Part shown: piece after piece, positions 11,454-22,740 of the stretch | Layout: each line of letters starts with the position of its first letter | Position numbering within the stretch: position 1 is the first letter of the stretch | Assembly: GCA_963971305.1 (NCBI GenBank) | Contig: OZ020303.1 | Location: 35,638,106-35,702,105 of the forward strand | Source of the DNA: Arcuatula senhousia | Lineage: Eukaryota > Mollusca > Bivalvia > Mytilida > Mytilidae | Reading direction: 5' to 3' | DNA length: 64,000 nt | The notes under the pieces: generated by a model | Seen by the model: the letters and a program-made list of their open reading frames with translations, nothing else | The model's database searches: none | Told to the model about the DNA's origin: nothing | Program-made: the position numbers and the translations under genes

Positions 11454-12305
11454 GTAACAAAATGTTACTGCAAACAATCTTAGATTGTTCTGCAACCGCA
11501 GTAAAAACTCTGCTAAATTTAGATCATAAAGCCCTAGTCGTTCTGGAAAGGTTGTCGCAAAAACTGTGTTTTAAACTGCATAGAAAACGCACCAACATCA
11601 TGCTCAACCTACTTGAGCCACAATAAACACTTCTTCGTCATGTTGCGTTTTTAGATTTTATACTGTGTAGTGCGCTTTTTAGATTTTAGACTGTGTAGTG
11701 CGCTTTTTAGATTTTAGACTGTGTAGTGCGCTTCTTAGATTTTTAACTGCTGTGTGCTTTTTAAAAATTTTAAACTATTAATGTACATAGGCATGATATG
11801 TACAAAGGATAACATTTGGAACTAAAACGTTAATATTGTGGATAACCTATAACGTAATATTGTGCGTATAACACTAACCCGTACCACGAAACTGTTAAAC
11901 TATAGATATTGCTAAACGTTGAATATTCCGTGCTGGATTATACTTATAATGATGTCAGCACCATTTATCATGTGAAATGACTTTTATAACGTTATATATG
12001 TGTTTTTAACGGTCCATGCAACAATTAACTGATTTTAGTTGAACACACCATGACTCCCTCATGGCTACTGTACTTTTAGATTTTACAACCATATGACTTT
12101 TAACCGATCGACTATAGCTATTATGTGAAAATACTTTTAACAAAAGAAATAAATTTTAAACCGATCGTTTTAATCAATTCAAAACAACATCCTGGATGAA
12201 ACTACTGTGTGTGTGCAAAGCATTACTTATATCCGCAACCGGAGTGCTCCGACAAACGGAGGAATCTACCTGAGAAACAGAAACAGCTTAATAAACAAAC
12301 AAAAC
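11454..12305 (+). repeat. LINE 3' untranslated region with 29-bp tandem repeat
   Basis: At 11652-11762 the unit TAGATTTTAGACTGTGTAG, followed by TGCGCTTTTT, is repeated about 3.5 times with growing divergence. The rest is non-coding. The region ends at AATAAACAAACAAAAC, which looks like a short A-rich 3' tail. Confidence 0.6.
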
Positions 12306-12884
12306 TGATGTGCTATGTTTCAAGTTTATGAAACACAGATCGTTCTTTATTTTTAGTGCTTAGATTTAGCTCTGCCTTTAAACGCTTTAGCGCTTTGATT
12401 GTCTATACATGTAAGTATAGGTCCGGGCTTGAAAGAAAATAAATTATTTCATGTTTGTTCTTCTATTTTTTCAAGATAACAATAGAAACTATTTTAGTTC
12501 ATTTTACTATTACACACAGTTGTTCCAAGATGAGATACAGTGTATAATTAATACCAAATTTAAGTTTGAGTTTTGTCAGTTTCAATCAATTCTTGATAGT
12601 CTCAGTAGAGTTCATAAACGACGTGTACGCCCGCTTGTACGTCATTTTGTCTTTCTTCTCATATTTGACTGTTTCTCTTTATTTTATATACAAATTATTT
12701 GTATTGAATGATATAAATTTTATTTATTTGATTTTAATTCAATTTTAGTCGTTTGCTGAAATAAAACGTTATTTTTCACAACATCTTGTTCTGAAATTGA
12801 ATACCTATGTAAGCAATAAGTGACAATGGAGTTGTCTCATCAATACATGTATTTAAAAAAAAAGTAATAAATCAAATGCATTTA
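12306..12884. other. AT-rich intergenic DNA
   Basis: Two overlapping open frames at 12451-12748 are T-rich and low in complexity, and have no protein character. Nothing else is recognised. Confidence 0.5.
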
Positions 12885-13525
12885 CCTGCTTTACTGACTG
12901 ATGGGTAAGCCCCTCTGCATCGACTTATACCAACCGGTATAGACTCGCTATGTGCCATGGGTCGTCCAGCCCATGACACACCACCGCCAGTGTTAGCTGC
13001 TCCAGAGTATCCTTTGTTGTCGCTGGAACAGTGCACGTCTTGCACCACGGGCAGGTACTGGTCGGAATTTGCAAGACCAATACATTACTGACTGATGGGT
13101 ATTTATAGTCGCGACTAGGGGAAAGCCCCTCTGCGTCGACTTATACCAATCGGTATAGACTCGCTATGTGCCATGGGTCGTCCAGCCCATGACACACCAC
13201 CGCCAGTGTTAGCTGCTCCAGAGTATCCTTTGTTATCGCTGGAGCAGGGCCCGTCTTCCACCACGGGGAGGTACTGGTCGGAATTCTGGAAGACCAATAC
13301 TTTACTGACTGATGGGTATTTATAGTCGCGACTAGGGGAAAGCCCCTCTGCGTCGACTTTAATACCTAAACAGGTATAGACTCGCTATGTGCCATGGGTC
13401 GTCCAGCCCATGACACACCACCGCCAGTGTTAGCTGTTCCAGGTACATACGCCCTGGAGACAGGGCCCGTCTTCCACCACGAGGAGGTACTGGTCGGAAT
13501 TCTGGAAGACACCAATACTTTACCT
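12885..13525. repeat. Tandem repeat, three units of about 215-222 bp
   Basis: TAGACTCGCTATGTGCCATG occurs at 12940, 13155 and 13377 (spacings 215 and 222). Each unit holds TCGTCCAGCCCATGACACAC, the word 'gtcttccaccacg' or a variant, and TACTGGTCGGAATT. Units 2 and 3 include an extra GTCGCGACTAGGGG linker. Unit 3 differs in its middle (CAGGTACATACGCCCTGGAG). A single detached piece matching unit 3 is at 20479-20563. The repeats are GC-richer than their surroundings. Short minus-strand frames cross the units but do not form a recognisable protein. Confidence 0.85.
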
Positions 13526-14335
13526 ATACCAGAGACCCTATATACCTGTCTCAAATAATTCACACCTAGCACACAGCTGATAAATTAGACATCCAGCTGG
13601 CTATTTCAAACAATTCGGCAATCAGTTACATATTACAGTCCGACATTTTTATAAATGGGACGTGCCTAAATTGCCAGGGCGTGACGAAAATTTCTGATAT
13701 CAACAGTACATATTTTTTTAAATTTTATTTATGCATTTTTACTAGATATTGTATTACTTTTTAGAAAGTATAAGATGATTTTTGTTTCATTAAATTATTC
13801 AAAATGAAAAAAAAAATGAATAAAAATGAACAAAATTACCCATTAAAGGCCCAAATGGTTTGCAACAAACATATCTGTTGCAAAATAGTTCGTGCAGCCG
13901 CGGGTCAAAACATAGCAAAAATGAAGGTTAGAAAATAGTTTTGTGTGCTGCAGACCATTTTTTGATCTTACCTAAAAGACTGAGAAATTTAAGCTCCGCC
14001 CAACCTTGTGAATAAAATAGAGTAAAACCTTAACTTGCTTTTGAAATACCTCTAAATACATTTATTCTACATTTTCAAGTTCTTGTTTTAGGCCATGATT
14101 AAGAAATTTCAATATGCCTCTGTATTTTATTAATCAAACTCAACATTGACATAGGACTTGTATGGAAACATGGCCGAAGATGTTGAATACATATTCAGCA
14201 ACAATTTTAGATTCAACAGGCTGCTTATGTGAGCTTTTGCAAACTCTGGGCGTCTATCGTCCGTTTGTGCACTTTTAAAATAATTCTTGATTTTTTTTTC
14301 AAAATTTTCCACTTGATAATATTTGACTAGTATTA
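13526..14335. other. AT-rich intergenic DNA
   Basis: No repeat or coding structure recognised. A short A-rich stretch (about 13800-13840) is low in complexity. Confidence 0.5.
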
Positions 14336-14890
14336 AAGAAGCAGAGGTACCAATGGGGTATCCGAATGTCAAAAGTCCGAAAGGGCAGAGACAAAACCAG
14401 TTAACACCAACAAGAACGGGACAAAAACAGACAACACGCAAAACATGGAAACACAAAAATCACTGAATATCAGTCAACAACGCGAACTCCAGTCGAAACG
14501 AGAGTGAACTCCGGTGCTCCGGAAGAGTAAGCAGTTCCTGCTTGCTATAGCACACCCGTCGCGTTGCCAGCAGTCAATTCAGTGTGTCAAATCCGGTAAA
14601 GGAAGACAAAACAAACCCCTATGACAAGCCAACATCTACACTCATCTGAGAGATCGAAATCCCATATTTGTCTACAAGTACATGATGTCTTCCGTAAAAT
14701 TTCTTGAGAGAAGACAGCAACCAAGGAGCAACATAACCTGTGTGAGCAATTTTTGTGTCAGACGTGATGCTCTGCTAAGGAAATCGATGTAAGTCCCGCA
14801 CGCTCTGGAGTAACGAATCAATTGAGATACGTAAACTCCATAAGCTGGAGCGGACGGAATATTGCTACACAAGAAGAGAAAGTTGACGAT
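14336..14890 (-). mobile_element. 3' end of an unclassified retroelement, inverted
   Basis: On the minus strand an RT C-terminal coding remnant (14890-14619) is followed by a non-coding tail to about 14336. The tail contains a tract with 'gaactgcttactcttccgga' and 'gttttgtctctgccctttcg'. I recall tails of this type being very common after this RT tail in bivalve genomes, but that is recollection, not a search. The element ends directly against the 54-bp minisatellite. Confidence 0.6.
14619..14890 (-). pseudogene. RT C-terminal remnant with one-base frameshift
   Basis: Reading from 14872 on the minus strand: CSNIPSAPAYGVYVSQLIRY, then RACGTYIDFL and LTQKLLTQ. One missing G then shifts the frame (near 14741). 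In the corrected frame it continues to KKFYGRHHVLVDKYGISISQ and a stop at 14621-14619. The 'YGVYISQLIRYSRAC...KFYGRHHDLV.RY' pattern is the conserved end of an RT family abundant in bivalve and amphioxus predictions. I do not assign the clade with confidence; Penelope-like is one possibility. The catalytic RT core is absent. Confidence 0.7.
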
Positions 14891-17010
14891 TGGAAAGTTG
14901 ACAGTTGACAGTTTGCTGCTTCAACTTTCTTCATATGAATAGATGCGCACCTTTAAGTTTGACAGTTTACTGGTCCGCCTTTCTTTATAAATGATTAGCC
15001 CTGTATCATTAAGTTTGACAGATTACTGGTCCAACTTTTTTATATAAATAGGTCCGGACCTTTAAGTTTGACAGTTTACTGGTCCGCCTTTCTTCATATT
15101 GAATAGCCCCGGACCTTTAAGTTTAACAGTTTACTGGTCCACCTTTCTTTATATGAATATCCCCGGACCTTTAAGTTGAACTGTTTACCGGTCCAGCTTT
15201 CTTTATATGAATAGCCCCGAACCTTTAAGTTTGACCGTTTACAGGTCAAACTTTCTTTATATGAATATCCCCGGACCTTTAAGTTTGACGGTTTACTGGT
15301 CCACCTTTCTTAATATGAATATCCCCGGACCTTTAAGTTTGACAGTTTACTGGTCCGCATTTCTTCATATGAATAGACCCGGACCTTTAAATTGGACAGG
15401 TAACTGGTCCGCATTTCTTTAAATGAATAGCCCCGGATCTATAAGTTTGACAGTTTACTGTTCCACCTTTCTTTATATGAATAGCCCCGGACCTTTAAGT
15501 TTGATAGTTAACTGGTCTCCATTTCTTGATATGAATAGACCCGGACCTTTAAGCTTGTCAGTTTACTGGTCCAATTCTCTTCATATGAAAAGCCCCGGAC
15601 CTTTAAGTTTAACAGTTTGCTGCTTCAACTTTCTTCATATAAACAGACCCGGACCTTTAAGTTGGACAGTTTACTGGTCCATCTTTCTTTATAATGAATA
15701 GCCCCGCACCTTTAAGTTTGATAGTTGACTGGTCTGGCTTTTTTTCATGCGAATAGATCCGGACCTTTAAGTTTGTCAGTTTACTGGTCCAACTTTCTTC
15801 ATATGAATAGCCCCGGACCTTTAAGTTTAACAGTTTACTGGTCCACCTTTCTTTATATGAATATCCCCGGACCTTTAAGTTGAACTGTTTACCGGTCCAG
15901 CTTTCTTTATATGAATAGCCCCGAACCTTTAAGTTTGACCGTTTACAGGTCAAACTTTCTTTATATGAAAAGCCCCGGACCTTTAAGTTTGACGGTTTAC
16001 TGGTCCACCTTTCTTTATATGAATATCCCCGGACCTTTAAGTTTGACGGTTTACTGGTCCACCTTTCTTAATATGAATATCCCCGGACCTTTAAGTTTGA
16101 CAGTTTACTGGTCCGCATTTCTTCATATGAATAGACCCGGACCTTTAAATTGGACAGGTAACTGGTCCGCATTTCTTTAAATGAATAGCCCCGGATCTAT
16201 AAGTTTGACAGTTTACTGTTCCACCTTTCTTTATATGAATAGCCCCGGACCTTTAAGTTTGATAGTTAACTGGTCTCCATTTCTTGATATGAATAGACCC
16301 GGACCTTTAAGCTTGTCAGTTTACTGGTCCAACTCTCTTCACATGAAAAGCCCCGGACCTTTAAGTTTAACAGTTTGCTGCTTCAACTTTCTTCATATAA
16401 ACAGACCCGGACCTTTAAGTTGGACAGTTTACTGGTCCATCTTTCTTTATAATGAATAGCCCCGCACCTTTAAGTTTGATAGTTGACTGGTCTGGCTTTT
16501 TTTTCATGCGAATAGATCCGGACCTTTAAGTTTGTCAGTTTACTGGTCCAACTTTCTTCATATGAATAGCCCCGGACCTTTAAGTTTGACAGTTTGCTGC
16601 TTCAACTTTCTTAATATGAATAGACCGGACCTTTAAGTTTGACAGTTTACTGGTCCATCTTTCTTTATCATTGAATAGCCCCGTACCTTAATTTAAGTTT
16701 GACAGTTTACTGGTCCGCCTTTCTTTATAAATGAATAGACCTGTATCTTTAAGTTTGACAGATTACTGGTCCAACTGTTTTTATATGAATAGGTCCGGAC
16801 CTTTAAGCTTGACAGTTTACTGGTCCATCTTTCTTTATAAATGAATAACCCCAGATCTTTATTTTTGACAGTTTACTGGTCCGCCATTTGTAGTATGAAT
16901 AGTCTCAGACCTTCATGTATAAGTTTGTCACTTTACAGGCTCATCTTTCTTGAGATATGAATAGCCCGGACCTATAAAATTGACGGTTAACTGGTCCGCC
17001 TTCTTTATAC
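14885..17010. repeat. 54-bp minisatellite, about 39 units, with a higher-order duplication
   Basis: A typical unit joins TTTCTTTATATGAATAGCCC, CGGACCTTTAAGTTTGACAG and TTTACTGGTCCACC. Unit variants fall in two alternating forms (AGCCCC or ATCCCC; GTCCGC, GTCCAAC or GTCCACC). A block at about 15100-15805 recurs at about 15806-16564. 15423-15701 and 16181-16459 encode the same 92-residue translation, and the second copy has one extra 54-bp unit (offset 704 bp before it and 758 bp after). Because 54 is a multiple of three, stop-free frames run through both strands; these are by-products, not genes. The edges (14885-15000 and 16850-17010) are more diverged than the centre, as expected for unequal exchange. 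Confidence 0.95.
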
Positions 17011-17428
17011 AAATAACTCGTGCGGGTTCAGGGTGGTGCATAGGCCAGCAGCACAGCTAAGCTTGTCGGTAAAAGTCCACTAAAGAGCGCTTAAAAACCT
17101 GACATAAGGTCGGGTCGGTTTGCCCAGGTTGTTAATGGGACAGCCCTATGACCTACCTACGCATCCTCCGCGATCACTACGATCGTTTTACGCTTTTACT
17201 ACGCTTGTATTTTGCTCGGTACGATTCTACTACGCTTTTACAAAGACTGTTCTACGATCTCTCGAACTTAAACATTAGAACTTAAAAGGGGGATGTATTA
17301 AGGTTATGTTTGCATGCACCACGCTAGTCATAAAATGTTAAATGATGTGAAAATATAAATGAATTTCCTTTTACATGTTAAGCAACACGAATTTTATATG
17401 TGCAAGTACGTTCTGTAAATTCATTTTT
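17011..17428. repeat. Dispersed repeat also seen near 27640
   Basis: AGTCCACTAAAGAGCGC, AACCTGACAT, CCCAGGTTGTTAATGGG and CAGCCCTATGA recur in the same order at 27671-27768 with small changes. A stretch of imperfect 'tacgattctactacgctttt' words follows (17170-17260). The second copy leads into a SINE-like element, so this may be its 5' part. Confidence 0.6.
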
Positions 17429-18171
17429 ATACCCCACGCAACGAAGTTGCGAACGGGTATAATGTTTTTGACTAGTCCGTCCCACTGTGATCAAAGTATC
17501 ATGTGAACGCAACTCCTCTTAAACTACTGAACATAATTTAATGAAACTTGGTATGCAAGAAGTACACCATATGTAATTGTGCATTTTACCAGGAATTTTT
17601 GTTCCAGAAATTTTTGTGGGAGTTATCGCCCTTTGGACTTAGAAATTTGCAGAAAATCATGATTTTAGTTTGTGAACGCAACTCCTCATAAACTACTAAA
17701 CAGAATTTAACGAAACTTGGTATGCAAGAAGTATAACATATGTAACTGTGCATATTACCAGGAATTTTTGATACGCAAATTTTTGTGGGAGTTATGGCCC
17801 TTTGAATTTAGAAATTTTCAGAAAATCGTGATTACAGTTTGTGAACGCAACTCCTCTTAAACTACTGAACAGAATTTAACGAAACTTGGTATGCAAAAAA
17901 GTACACCATAATATGCAGTTGTGCATATTATCAGAAATTTTTTGATCCACGAATTTTTGTGGGAGCAATGGCCCTTTGGACTTAGAAATTTGCAGAAAAT
18001 CATGATTACAGTTTGTGAACGCAACTCCTCTTAAATTACTGAACAGAACTTAACGAAACTTGGTATGCAAGAAGTATAACATATGTAACTGTGTATGTTA
18101 TCAAAAAATTTTAATTCGCCAAAGTTTACGAGTTCAAGGTTAATTCTTATATTCCAAAACGCGTTGGGTAT
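17429..18171. mobile_element. Non-autonomous element with 11-bp TIRs and four ~170-bp internal tandem repeats
   Basis: The ends are ATACCCCACGC (17429-17439) and GCGTTGGGTAT (18161-18171), inverted with one mismatch. Inside, GTGAACGCAACTCCTC starts four units at about 17503, 17672, 17841 and 18015 (spacing 169, 169, 174). Each is followed by AACTTGGTATGCAA and, further on, 'gggagttatggccctttg' or a variant. This is a well-known style of mollusc repeat. A diverged relative lies at 50470-50860. No coding. Confidence 0.8.
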
Positions 18172-19494
18172 GTAAGCGTGCTCACTAAGGTTCTTTCATA
18201 TTTTACCGTATTTTTTTTTGTCACCGCTGCATTTGAAATTAATAGCCTCTCTCAGCCCCCTATTTATTTTCGTGAGTTTTTACAGAGCGGAAAGTTTTAA
18301 TAAGCCATATTTTTAGTATTGTATCTATATTTGGAAAAAAGTATTATGTTATGTGAACTGTGTCGCTTACACTTATTCCACAACTCATTATTTTCTATTT
18401 ATTCCCAATATAGTTGGTGTCATATAACACTTCAAATCATACATATCTTACATGTAAAAACTAGAAGCAAGGGGTGCAAGGTTAATCGCTCGGTATTACA
18501 TGTCCAGAGAAGACGGTACTCTCACAAAGATGCTGAAAGAGCTGGACCAATGCTCCAAACTAGACGGACAACAACAGGAGCATAAGATAAATGGCTCTCT
18601 ACTCTTGTATAGTTAACTGATTACATACCCATGCAGAGAATGAAGCTCAAAATAAAAGCAGCGAAGACTTTGTAACCAAAACATTTTTGACAAACAAGTA
18701 GCATACTTCTAGATCTGCTATAATTGTACCAAGTTATAAAAACAACTTTACTAGTCAGAGCAGTGATTGATTTGGAACCATCTGACAGGATAGACGGTTT
18801 GCCATCAAAATATTAGGAGGCAATCAGCGTGAGCCGACGGGACATTAAGCAACTAACAATCAATCAATCAGCGCGATTAGATCCCCGCCAACAAAGATAA
18901 TTTAATAAAAATCTCTATGTATGAATACTTATATTAAAGGTGAAAACCTACTTGTCGTCACTGATTGATATTCTCAGCTGGAGTTCCCCTTGAAAAGTTG
19001 CGTTATCAGGTATGAACTACCACGCTATCAATAATTATGTTATTAATTAAGTGGAGTCAGAGTACTAGTGCCTTTCTTTTTTACGCCACTGGTTTAATAA
19101 TCGTATTTGAGTTTTAATCTCGATAATAAAATCTAATGAAATAAAACATAGCACAACATCACATAAAATAAATAAAATTAAATAATAAAATTAAAATTAG
19201 ATTATTTAAAAATAAAATATAGAAATCAACATAAAATCAAAGTTAACTAAAGTAAAATAAATATTATAAAAATTAGGCAATAAAAATATAATAAAAAAAT
19301 AGAATTAAATAAAACAAAATAAAAGAAAAGAAATTTATATTATAAAATTCAAATTATTTTCTAACATTAATACAACATTTAGTTTTTTACTGTACTGAAC
19401 GTGTGCAAAATAAAAGACAGTTTCGAAATGTTAATTATGATTAATTATCAAAACCTACTTCTTCACAACTTAAAATGTGTTATTAAATGAAATA
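18172..19494. other. Intergenic DNA with SINE-type tail and A-rich low-complexity stretch
   Basis: GACGGGACATTAAGCAACTA followed by (CAAT)n at about 18838-18872 resembles the 3' tail of mollusc SINEs; the start of that element was not defined. 19130-19370 is almost pure A/T low-complexity sequence (aaataaaattaaataat words). Confidence 0.5.
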
Positions 19495-19670
19495 TTTGTG
19501 GACCCGGATACGTAAATAAGGCGGACCTATTCTGATACGGGCGGACCTAAAATGTTAATTTTACGTATCCGGACGGATACGTAAATTTGGTGGAACCATA
19601 ATTATACGAAACCGGCTCCAGAAGTTCAATTAAATGACAAAATTAAAAAAACAAGTTTTAGCTTTTCAAA
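19495..19670. repeat. GC-richer repeat words joined to an R-B fragment
   Basis: 'ggacccggatacgtaaat', 'gcggaccta' and 'gtatccggacggatacgtaaat' form a local inverted arrangement. From 19605, 'accggctccagaagttcaat' to 'gacaaaattaaaaaaac' matches the R segment B (compare 21555-21600). A related GGTCC-rich stretch also adjoins an R-B fragment near 4030. Confidence 0.45.
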
Positions 19671-20478
19671 AAGCTGGGGAAGCTTCGCTGTAGCAGCATT
19701 TAAAGGAAAGGAAAGTGTATATCGGTTTATATTTAAAAATGACAAGTCACTGGTCTACTAGAACTTTATAGAATGTATCAGGAACATGCCTATAACTACA
19801 ATGCATAAGAAATATTACCGTGAGCTGCAGGTCATTTTATAAGAAAACAACAGATTTCTGTTTTATGTTCAGTTTCTCTGTTACAGTTGCTTTGCCATAT
19901 TATAATGGTCTCCTTTAAGGATCAGTGGCCATTAAAATTGATATCTTATAAAGCTAATAAGTTATTACTGAGTCTTTGTCTAATTGGTCTAATTAAATGA
20001 TTTTTGAGGACGAATAGTAATGGCTAACTATATATGGAAGACATATGTTGCATGCTCCTTATGAAAAATTGGTCAACCGAATAAAAATGAGTGGTTCATG
20101 AGTTTCGGGTATAAAATTGCTTGACACAACAGAACATTATAAGAGGTAGCTAAATGTACGCGTCTATAAAGGGACAATTACATGAATTTGCCTGGAAAAC
20201 TGTGATATATTTTTTTTTTTACACGACAGTCTTAAGATATTCGGTATACAAAAAAACAGAAGGGTAACGAACAAAAAATGCTTGATATAGAAGAAATCCA
20301 TACTTGGCAAATGACATATAGTTTCCGAAAACCTTCGATGAGGAATTTTTGTGACGCCACAGCACCACTATGGAAGACGAGGGATATTTAAAAAGTCACT
20401 CTAATTTGTCGCTATATTTGCAAACATTGCAAGTGAATTCTAAAATAAACTGAACGTGAACAAGTATTGGTAAGTCGC
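19671..20478. other. Intergenic DNA, nothing recognised
   Basis: AT-rich, with no coding character or repeat structure visible. Confidence 0.5.
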
Positions 20479-20563
20479 CCATAGTTGTTCCAGGTACATA
20501 CGCCCTGGAGACATGACCCGTCTTCCACCACGAGGAGGTACTGGTCGGAATTCTGGAAGACAA
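20479..20563. repeat. Detached copy of part of the ~220-bp tandem repeat
   Basis: The segment CAGGTACATACGCCCTGGAG, then CGTCTTCCACCACGAGGAGG and TACTGGTCGGAATTCTGGAA, matches 13438-13508 with about one substitution. It is 7 kb from the parent array. Confidence 0.85.
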
Positions 20564-21108
20564 CTTTTCAGCACGGTGCATTATGCTTTTATAAGCCCAA
20601 AGTGTTGCCAAACAAAAAAGCTTATATTTGGATGAAAAAGCACAGCAAAAGAAACATAAAAATAATCTGGACTTGTAAATCATATGATAAACCTGTTGAC
20701 TACAACAAAATTTATGTAATCTATTCTTGCTCAGCGATCAATAAACATCACGTGATATTTTAGTGGATTTGTCGAGGTCACTTGGTCAAAGCAATTTTTA
20801 ATCAACGGTAAACATTAAATTGTACCGTGTCCAGTTCTGCAGTACACAAAATAGCCTTATCATGATCAAATCGTCTCTTCTCCGTAACTGATTCACGATT
20901 ATAGTTATTGATTAAGCCAATGAAACGATCTGTTACCTTTGTAACCTTATTAAACAACCAATCAACGCGTTCATAAGTGATTGATTATTTCAAGATGGCG
21001 TGAATATCCTGAAATTAATAGCTTCGCACCTTGATGCGAAGCAAACATGGGCGTAGCAGCCAGTACGGCAGGTACGGCTTCCGCCATACCAATAATTTTT
21101 GAAAGTTT
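20564..21108. other. Intergenic DNA, nothing certain
   Basis: Non-coding. 'gccagtacggcaggtacggc' around 21059-21078 looks like part of a dispersed repeat, but no second copy is in the window. Confidence 0.4.
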
Positions 21109-21882
21109 AAGAACAAATCTCAATTCTTACCTCAGACTTCTGACATCTTCAAACTTTGAATAGGAATGGCGTTTTTATCTTCTGCACGAAATAGCACGTG
21201 CCAAATCGTAGTAAAAAAGTACATTTACCTTACTATTTTTAGATACTGATTTTTCCATGTTTAAAATCATCTTCAATCCCCTCCCCCATTTTCCCGATCT
21301 AATAAAAATCTATGTGCTGGTGTTTCAGTGGAAATGACAATTAGCACTAGCCTGTGCTAGGAGAGAAGACCGCAAAGCAACACAGAAACTGCTAAACAGT
21401 GAAACCTGTTTGATATCAAAGGAGTGGGTTTTAATATCAAACCCTTATATCGACATTCAATACACAACGCAAGTCCTGTGCTACATGTACACGGTAAGTT
21501 ACGTAAAGTTTTGTGTTTGAATTTTTTTTTACTCAAAAAGACTTTATAAACTGTGCCGGCTCCACAAATTCAATCAAATAACAAAATTGAAAAAGATCAA
21601 ATCTCAATTCTTACCTCAGACTTCTGACATCTTCAAACTTTGATTTGGTAACATAAAAGGTATGACGTTTTTATGTTCTGCACGAAAAGCACGTGCCAAA
21701 TCGTGGTAAAAAGTACATCTACCTTACTATTTTTAGATACGGATTTTCCATGTTTAAAGTCATCTTCAATCCCGTCCCCCATTTTCCCGATCTAATATAA
21801 ATCTACCCCCTTTTTTACAAAACAGAATCCCAACCAAATCACTACCAGGCAACATAAATTCCCATTTCTACCTCCATATAAT
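21109..21882 (+). repeat. R array, left part (B fragment, last A subunit, B up to the first insertion)
   Basis: The array opens with a B fragment (TTCTTACCTCAGACTTCTGA through the CCCATTTTCCCGATCTAAT tract). It jumps at about 21310 into the last A subunit (TAGCACTAGCCTGTGCTAGG, then GACCGCAAAGCAACACAG), then B again to CCTCCATATAAT at 21882. There it is cut by the 7.46-kb element; B resumes at 29343. Confidence 0.9.
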
Positions 21883-22740
21883 ACACGGCCAGGACCCTAC
21901 GTCACACGCAAGGATACCGTTTCCAGTTTTTACCGAGATTTCGGTCCGCCTCAAGGTAAATTGACACTTGGTTCTACATGATAACAATAAATACAGGAAA
22001 ACTTTCTAGTGCATTTGGTGACACCAAACTCCAGCTACTTTATCGCTATAGTCGGCCTCTTAAATGTGCTTTGTTCTATGCAAACACCTCTGTACAGTTC
22101 AGAAATCGAGCAAGGATACAGTTTGCATTTTATACCGATTTTTATTAAGCTGTTGTTTTTTCCATAGTACAAAGATATTTGCAGTGTATATTTTATTGCA
22201 AATCCACCAGAATAAAAATGTATGAGCAAAGGTCATCTTTCGCATCTAAACAAGGTCTTATGTAAATTACAAATGGCAAAGTCTTAAAATGATACCGTTC
22301 ACACCCGATCAATTCACGGATACCGTTTGCATCGTAAATGCATATTTTTTAAAAGTAAAACTCTTTATCCTGCACTTTATCGAATTTCAAACCCCTTTAA
22401 ATAAAAATGCTAAAATACCAATGTAGCTTAAACATATTTGTAATCTATTTTCATCTATCAAAATTAAAAATTGGCATGCGTACCAAGTTACTGTTTAAAT
22501 TCATATCGGAGTTGCTAGAATTGACTTCTTCTGATCGAACTGCTAAAATCATAAATTATATGAGATGCACTTAAAAGTGTACGTGGCATAACTGAACACC
22601 ATAACAACTGAAAGGGTTTGTGGTTCGATATCCGTTTGATGTGAAAAATTAATGAACCGATTTTCCAACTGACATTATATGCAATAGTCTCCATAAGAAA
22701 CAAAACATTGTTGACGGCGTATTTCTAACATTAATTTACA
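21883..22740 (+). repeat. Left inverted arm of the 7.46-kb element
   Basis: Reverse complement of the right arm, with one-base indels and scattered substitutions. The outer ~500 bp are very similar. The inner end is looser: 'acaaaacattgttgacggcg' at about 22698-22717, against the complement of 'cgcgggacaacaatgttttg' at 28503. Non-coding. Confidence 0.85.

Larger units (their letters stand above)
4900..12305 (+). mobile_element. Nearly full-length CR1-like non-LTR retrotransposon (three coding blocks, inactive)
   Basis: The order is 5' leader, SGNH-hydrolase ORF (5012-5746), PHD/coiled-coil ORF (5883-8228), endonuclease-RT ORF (8189-11453), and a 3' untranslated region ending near AATAAACAAACAAAAC at about 12305. 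Esterase and PHD domains are both established in ORF1 proteins of CR1-like LINEs, which supports this clade; here they sit in separate frames. The copy is inactive: one stop in the PHD ORF, and at least two frameshifts and one stop in the endonuclease-RT ORF. Both ends are approximate, and no target duplication was recognised. Confidence 0.8.

Noticed and set aside
12451..12748. Two overlapping plus-strand frames of 86 and 60 residues
   Set aside because: They are T-rich, low in complexity, overlap in different frames and have no homology that I can see.
12885..13525. 5S rRNA or tRNA gene cluster in the ~220-bp repeats
   Set aside because: The repeats lack the 5S internal control region and any cloverleaf with A and B boxes.
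15207..16459. Long repeated open frames (71-92 residues, both strands) in the minisatellite
   Set aside because: They follow from a 54-bp unit that is a multiple of three and lacks stops in some frames; both strands are open at once, which argues against coding.
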